Shown in pieces: positions 58,901 to 64,000 of a stretch of 64,000 nucleotides of DNA. The position numbers were made by a program, and so were the translations under genes. The notes under the pieces were generated by a model. That model saw only the letters and a program-made list of their open reading frames with translations, was not told where the DNA came from and ran no database searches. The stretch is taken from positions 152,066-216,065 of the forward strand of contig QANZ01042480.1 in the NCBI GenBank assembly GCA_003254925.1. Reading direction: 5' to 3'. Each line of letters begins with the position of its first letter. Within the stretch, counting starts at the first letter, position 1. This DNA is from Chamaecrista fasciculata (Eukaryota > Streptophyta > Magnoliopsida > Fabales > Fabaceae).

Positions 58901-59635
58901 CTCAAAACTGAAATTAAATTATGTGTTATGAAACTCAAAACTGAACAATATCAGTCAAAATGAAAAACTGAGCAAACTTTATCTAATTGAAGATGAACTT
59001 CTCAACCAAACATGAACCGTCAGATTATTCAACACATGGGCATGAATTCAACACAACTTTAAACTTTGAAGCAAAAGAACTTGATCTCTCATGTACAGTA
59101 CCCAAACCGAGAGGTAAAGTTTAAACTCACCTGTTGCTACAATACCCAGACCGAGAGACAGCAGCGGCGGCGGCGGAAGTAGCAGCGGCAGCGGCGGAAG
59201 CAGAGACGACGGCGGAAGGAGCGGCCACGAGGTGGAGCAGGGGAGGTGAGAACTGAGAATGGAAGTAGCAGCAGCGGACAGAACCGAGGACAGCAGCGGC
59301 GGCGACGACGGAAAAGCAGCGGCGGAGGTGAGAAGTCTAAGCCCTAGGGTTCAATTTGGTCCCCAATTTCTGAACTGGAAGGAAGCGACTCAGCGAAGCC
59401 GAAAATGCGAAATGAGTTATTGAGTTTTAGGGTTTTTTTTTTTATTTTCGAAGGCAGTTGAAAAAAAAAATTTGGCTGAACCGCCGGTCCATCGGGTGAA
59501 CCCGGTTTCTCGGTTTTGGGCCGGTTTTTCCTGGTCCATTCCGGTCCAACCTTGACTTTGGTTCTTTGGGTTGAACCAGACCGCCTTACACTTCGGCTCT
59601 CGGTCAGACCGGCCGGTCCGGGTTTAACAACACTT
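55902..59635 (-). mobile_element. hAT transposon, full length 3734 bp, inactive
   Basis: Ends start CAGTGTTGTCATAAC (left) and, inverted from the right, AAGTGTTGTTAAACC. The flanking target duplication is a perfect 8-bp GTCTCAAA (55894-55901 and 59636-59643). Subterminal regions at both ends are rich in accggt/ccggtc words, and the right part has a (GGC)n-like stretch (59160-59320). It carries one transposase gene on the minus strand, which is broken. Confidence 0.9.
56162..58681 (-). pseudogene. hAT transposase (DUF659 type), broken
   Basis: ATG at 58681 opens MATSSSSVQQS. Then come the start of a BED zinc finger (DPAWDYYIEMIDPKGRKFWKCM), DUF659 with TIMADGWQDRNNR (first acidic residue), VTDNAANYKAAG (second) and SPCAAHCLNL, and then PLVRFLRIVD. 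The C-terminal region has the dimerisation part (SDWWKTFG-like, LLSQTASSSGCERN) and an acidic tail. Damage: most of the BED finger is missing with a frame change at about 58540-58560; a frameshift near 57410; a TAG at 56783-56785 in place of the conserved Trp of CERNWS; a further frameshift about 40 bp later. At least one intron lies at about 56900-56965. It would bind the element ends and cut and paste it if intact. Confidence 0.85.
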
Positions 59636-59673
59636 GTCTCAAAGTATATGTTACCTTTGACTCAATAAATAAA

Positions 59674-60243
59674 GGCTCCGTTTGGTATAGGAAAGGGTAT
59701 GTAAAGGAAAGGGTTTTACAAGGGAAAAATTGTGAGGGAAAGGAAAAGTAGTTGAGGGAATGTAAAGTAGGTAAAGATTGAAAGTGTTTGGTATAAAAAG
59801 GTATGGGAGGGAAAGTAAAATAGATATAGAAAAAAATGACAAAAATGCCCTTCCCACAACCACCACAAGACAGCCGCCGTCGCCACCCACCACCGCCACC
59901 CACGGCGGCCGGTGCCGCCGTCCACGGTGGTCCACGGCGGACGGCGCCGCCGTCCACGGTGGTCGGAGCCGCCGTCAATCGCCACCGCTGTCGCCGGCCA
60001 CCTTAGGGGGAGAAAAATGGGATGAGAGTGAGAGGGGCAAATTAGGAATTCTACCATAATTCCCTAGGTAGACTTGGATTACATCAGAAATGTGAAGTAA
60101 AGAAAAATGACCTATGTAATGTAAAACCCTTTACATTGTAATCCACTCTACATAGCTTAAATTACCATACCAAACACATGAAAGTCTCGAAATTCGTGTA
60201 GTTTTACAATGTAAAACTCATTTCACTCCTACCAAACGGAGCC
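59674..60243. mobile_element. MITE with 14-bp perfect ends, 570 bp
   Basis: Perfect inverted ends GGCTCCGTTTGGTA. The 3-bp flanks are aaa on both sides. The interior has gtaaaggaaaggg words at the left and their inverse at the right, and a (CCG/CCACC)n-like GC-rich core (59865-60005). Open frames across the core are low-complexity artefacts. PIF/Harbinger-like by its ends. Confidence 0.75.
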
Positions 60244-60886
60244 AAAGTAAAATCAGACCTAGAAGTTGGCCACTTTTTTTATGATTCAAACGAGTGAAAT
60301 TATAATATCTCTCTCGTTTCAAATATAAATGCGATGAGTTTGAAGTTACGGATCACTCTTGATAAATCATTTTTCTACCTAGTTAGCATTGAATAAGTTC
60401 AAATTGGATCCAAAAGTGGGTTTGTGACTAAAAAGTGAAAAATTATGGAAAAATTGGTCCATACCCAATTACCCACTTTAATGCTAGATTCAATCTCATT
60501 TGTTGACAATTTCAAATGGACTTAAATAAAAGATTTGTGAAAAGCAACTCATACGAAGCTCTGAACTTGTTGTATTCAAATTTGACATGATTAAGATATG
60601 ACCAACTTCGTTTGTTTGATCATGAAGCAAGTGACCAAATTTTGATGTCTAATTTGACTTTGTTTGTTGATGGTCTCAATTGCATGAAGAAAAGTCTCAT
60701 CAAAAGTAAAAAGTAACATGTAATTCTAGATTCATTACATTCAAATTTGAAATGAGATAGAGTTGTTGAAACCAAAAAATAAAATTTATAAAAATACATA
60801 TGAACAATTTTTTAATAGAAAAAAATCAATGAAGAACTTAATTGCAAATCATCCTAAACATATAAGATCAAAAGTGCAATTTAACT
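60244..60886. other. Intergenic, no gene seen
   Basis: AT-rich sequence between two MITEs. No frame or repeat boundary recognised. Confidence 0.4.
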
Positions 60887-61016
60887 TAAATTATAGGCAA
60901 AAGCACTAATAATTTTGTCTCCAAACTTTACATCAATTGTCAATTTTGTTCCTAATTTTTTTGCGATCAATTTCGCTCTCAATGTTTTGCATTTTAGTCA
61001 ATTTTATCTTTTGATT

Positions 61017-62368
61017 TTTTTTTGGCCAGAATAAAACTTCATAAAAGGGCCAAAGCCCAACAAAACACAGAGCCCAAAGGCATAATCCAACAAACAAAAC
61101 ACAAACGAAAAAAACAAAAGAGGGCAGCCTACAGAAGCCACTCAGCCAATACCCTCAACAACACTATACAAACTAAGATCCATAGACAGATAAGAGGCCA
61201 ACGAAGATGGGGGATTGTGAACCCACCCCAAAGGGCACATCTTCTTAGCAACCTGTTTAGCTACCCACTCAGCGGCATGGTTAGCTTGCCTAGAAATCCT
61301 GCACAACTTCCACACAGGATGAACTTTAAACAACTTAGAAAAATCACGTAAAGTGGTGGCACATCTCCAATCACTTTTAGTATCACAAGTCCGGATGGAG
61401 GTAAACAACTCTCTACAATCAACCTCAAATTTAAAAGAGCTTTCACAAACTGCAGGACAACTACCATATCACAAGCCTTCAATAGAGCAAGTGCTTCAAC
61501 AGCAAAGGCTGAAAGTGAGAACACAACAGCATGACTACCATCCATTATCCTACCATTAGCATCCCTTACAAAAACACCATAACCAGCACACGCAGGGATG
61601 CCAATAAAAGAACCATCCAAATTAAAATTCAACTAGTCAACATGAGGTCTATACCAATGGAAACCAGAAGGCATCTCAGAAGAAAATACAGAAGAACTAA
61701 ATTTATCAAGTTGCACAGCCCAGAAAACAGAAATAAATTCCTCCAAGCCCACCAAAATAACATAATAGTCTTCAACTTCAACCATTAGGTTCTTATATTC
61801 ACTTCTGACCTCCCCTGTATCCAACCAGTAGACTCCAAAAAACGATTTCTCATTTCTAACCTCATAGTCAATACCCATACACAGATTGTGCCCTAATATA
61901 TTACCAAACTTGCCAAATCCCCAAAATCTATCAAGAACAGATCCAAGAAATAACAAATAAGTGAAAGAAGGTTTAACCAAATCAGTTAGGACACTCACCG
62001 AAGCTAAAAAACTTGTGAAAACCCTTTCCCCCAGCAGATCCTCAGACGCCAAAGCCTCGCCAAGCTTCACGCCGAGCCCCTCCGAACGGAATCGAAACAG
62101 TAGAACAACCAAATTGCCAACCATCATCATCCACTTCTTCCGAAAACGTGAATCGTCCTTGTCTTCCTCATCCTTCACGCTGCCCTCGTCCTCACACGTT
62201 TTCGAAGCACCATCGACACGAGCCACCAACATCCATCGTCCTAAACAAGAAGTTCTCACAGTGGAGAGAAACAAGGAACTCTCACGGAGGAGAGAAAAGG
62301 AAGAGGGGCGGCGCCGCTCAAACCCTAACCTTAGGAGAGCATTCATTTTCGCTCGCTGGAATTGAAAC
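61017..62368 (-). mobile_element. Internally deleted LINE, 1352 bp
   Basis: The A tail (plus-strand T run at 61012-61022) follows the RNase H end. The 5' part has the GC-rich leader-like sequence of a full-length start. Imperfect 12-bp target duplication tatcttttgatt / tatccattgatt (61005-61016 and 62369-62380). The reverse transcriptase is absent, so 5' and 3' parts were joined by deletion. Confidence 0.7.
61142..62346 (-). pseudogene. LINE ORF remnant: unknown N-part and RNase H domain
   Basis: The first part (62346-61633, 237 codons) is a Leu/Val-rich frame that I do not recognise. After a TAG (61633-61635) the RVT_3-type RNase H begins: NFNLDGSFIGIPACAGYGVF with its Asp, then AVEALALLKACDMV with its Glu. 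A frameshift near 61430 moves the rest to another frame ending HPVWKLCRISRQANHAAEWVA, where the usual Asp of the ANxxAD block is Glu. In plants this domain sits at the C-terminus of L1-type elements. Confidence 0.7.
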
Positions 62369-62633
62369 TATCCATTGATTAACTTCTTTTAATAAATTAA
62401 CGATAGACTATATTTGTTTTTCAATTTGAGTTAAGATTTAAGTTTCTTTTTCTATCAATTTTACATTACATATTATCAGTCACATAGATTTTGTTGTTAA
62501 TATTTGGCTAAAACAAGAGTAAATGATAAAAGTGATCAAAATGTGATACATTGGGAATAAAATTGACTACAAAAAAATATTAAAGACAAAATTAACAGTT
62601 GATATAAAATTTGAGAACAAAACCTAAATTATA

Positions 62634-62924
62634 TTATAAACAATCGTTTGAGAATATTTAAAATTATAATAAAAAAATCGAGCTCATGTGAATAAACTTA
62701 TTCTTTATAAGAGATATATAAAATTATTTTATAAATTAAAAGTATTATTTAAAATTAAAAATAAATTGATGAAATTCAAGAAATAAAATGACAATACAAG
62801 TACAACTTCCCTTTTTCTTCTTTTCCTAGTCAAGGACTCAAGTTAGGTGCCGGCTTAATAAAGCCACGTATGCACGTGATTTTCTTTTCTTTCTTTTCTT
62901 TTTTAAATGAGGTTTGTGTTTATA
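62634..62924. other. Intergenic, no gene seen
   Basis: AT-rich spacer between MITEs. Confidence 0.4.
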
Positions 62925-63535
62925 GGTCAAAGTACAAATTTGGTCTTATATGTTTTTCTGAGTTCTCAATTTGGTCCTGTATTCTTTTTGTTACACTTTT
63001 GGTCTCATATATTTGCAAAAGGTCCCAATTTGGTCTCATATCTTTTGATTAAATTGCATAATTGGTCTCATAACTTTGCAAAAGGATCAACCATTAGTTG
63101 ATACTTTTGCAAAGATCTAAGACCACTTCTGCACCTGATCCAAAGATATATGATCAATTTTGTAATTAACTCAAATATATTGGACCAAATCTGCAATAAA
63201 AAAGGGGATTAAATCCTCTAGAGTTCCTTTTTGTATATTTCTTGTAGAGTTAGAGAGAGAAAGGAAGAAAAGAGAAAATATAAAATTTATGAAATAAAAA
63301 TATGTAAATTCATATTTACTCGTTCTCTCTCTTATTTTCTCTTCCTTTCTCTCTCATACTCCACAAGAAATGTAGAGAAAAAAACTCTAGAGAATCCATT
63401 TCCATAAAAAAAAAATGTAGGATCGATCAAATTGTGAACTAATCCAAAAATATGAGACTAAATATGCAACAAAAAAAGATATAAAACTAAATTGAAAACT
63501 GAGCAAAAGATATAGGATCAAATTTACAGTTTCAC
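62925..63535. mobile_element. MITE of the ttggtctcat family, possibly two copies
   Basis: The left part (ggtcaaagtacaaatttggt, then repeated ttggtct.at words) is inverted at the right (aggatcaaatttacagtttcacc). A CT/GA-rich stretch with its own inversion (aggaagaaaagagaaaa against ctcttattttctcttcctt) lies in the middle at about 63255-63395. Related to 54766-55097. Boundaries approximate. Confidence 0.55.
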
Positions 63536-63679
63536 CATGTTTATATTTGGTTGAAGTAATATTTGAATATTTGACAATAGGTACAATTAGTTCATCTACT
63601 AGTCCAGCCAGCCATCGTCGTCAAACTTCGTCTTTCCCTTTGAAATTGAGATCTCGGAGGTTGGTGAGATCGTCGAACA

Positions 63680-64000
63680 ATGGCTTCTGCAATTAGGCCT
63701 AACACCAATCCCTTCATTTCCACTCTGATTCGTCCCTCTTCTTCTTCTCCCTCGTCTTCCTCATTCGTTAATCAAACCAAAAATGAGGTTCCGATCAAGA
63801 ATACTCGAACGATGCTTATGAGTGCGTCGCGAAGCAGAAATTCAAGAAACCTAACATTTCGCCGACTTGTATGTGCTGTGGAACGAAGCAATACTGGTAG
63901 TAGCAGCAGCAGCAGCAGCAGCGATGGGAAGAAGGGAGGAGGCTTGTCGAATTCGAATTACGTGGTGCCGCTCGATAAGACGTTTCCGTACTCAAACTCA
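63680..64000 (+). CDS. Plastid-targeted protein, N-terminal part (RAD52-2/ODB-like?), cut by window end
   Basis: ATG at 63680 opens 107 codons with no stop to the window end. The first 65 or so residues are rich in Ser, Thr, Arg and Asn and poor in acidic residues, the look of a chloroplast transit peptide, with a possible cleavage near RRLVCAVE. Then comes a poly-Ser run (SSSSSSSS) and NYVVPLDKTFPYSNS. The NYVVPLDK block resembles, from memory, the start of the mature part of organellar RAD52-like single-strand DNA-binding proteins (RAD52-2/ODB), which act in organelle DNA recombination and repair. That match is short and unverified. The gene is surely real: it has good codon use and a GC-richer leader. 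The identity is tentative. Confidence 0.65.
   Translation, partial: MASAIRPNTNPFISTLIRPSSSSPSSSSFVNQTKNEVPIKNTRTMLMSASRSRNSRNLTFRRLVCAVERSNTGSSSSSSSSDGKKGGGLSNSNYVVPLDKTFPYSNS

Larger units (their letters stand above)
60896..62624. mobile_element. MULE-type MITE (copy 2) split by a LINE
   Basis: Perfect 9-bp target duplication TAAATTATA (60887-60895 and 62625-62633). The ends read ggcaaaagcac and, inverted from the right, ggttttgttctc. Without the LINE it is about 365 bp, the size of its relative at 32092-32447, and the words inside agree (tttcaatttgagttaagatt against ttttaatttgaattagaatt). Confidence 0.75.

Noticed and set aside
59604..60059. Overlapping Ala/Gly/Thr-rich frames on both strands
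   Set aside because: The GC-rich triplet core of a MITE opens every frame. There is no domain.

Overview
The window is nuclear DNA of a flowering plant, most likely a eudicot. The signs are small exons with GT/AG introns, AT-rich spacers, Ty3/gypsy and hAT elements, tRNA-derived SINEs, MITEs, a plastid ndhF insertion and a MIR171 hairpin. I could not name the species. The sequence is a draft assembly: there is one run of 75 N (36096-36170) and single N joints at 11940, 19684 and 48427.

Layout. 1-11.2 kb: a decayed Ty3/gypsy element of the Tat type on the minus strand. In its own order it has a 5' LTR at 10629-11207, a primer-binding site, gag, protease, reverse transcriptase, two RNase H domains, integrase, and then an extra antisense ORF. 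A 2066-bp solo LTR of another family sits in pol with a perfect 5-bp target duplication, and a related LTR truncates the element on the left. 11.2-19.9 kb: no intact gene. It is a patchwork of local duplications in which transposon insertions can be dated by comparing copies. 19.9-31.6 kb: a complete 16-exon Rab-GAP (TBC) gene on the minus strand, which I could splice into 706 codons. 31.8-37.5 kb: SINEs, a MULE-type MITE, a poly(A)-tailed retro-insertion and a gap. 37.8-44.1 kb: a complete 10-exon nucleotide-sugar transporter gene (UGNT1-like, 332 aa) on the plus strand. 44.1-51 kb: MITEs and a nuclear copy of part of plastid ndhF. 51.3-53.0 kb: a MIR171 gene on the plus strand. 53-63.5 kb: a SINE, several MITEs, a complete but dead hAT element (55902-59635), and a LINE remnant nested in a MITE. 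63.7 kb to the end: the first 107 codons of a plastid-targeted protein, possibly RAD52-2/ODB-like.

The working genes are the TBC gene, the transporter, MIR171 and probably the gene cut by the right edge. They are independent transcription units with no sign of functional grouping. Everything else is repeat-derived. I found no new biological system. The most unusual points are an intron-like, frame-restoring GT-AG insertion in the gypsy pol, a tandem duplication of the TBC gene's 3' end with filled and empty transposon sites, and a MITE whose interior is a mirrored minisatellite.
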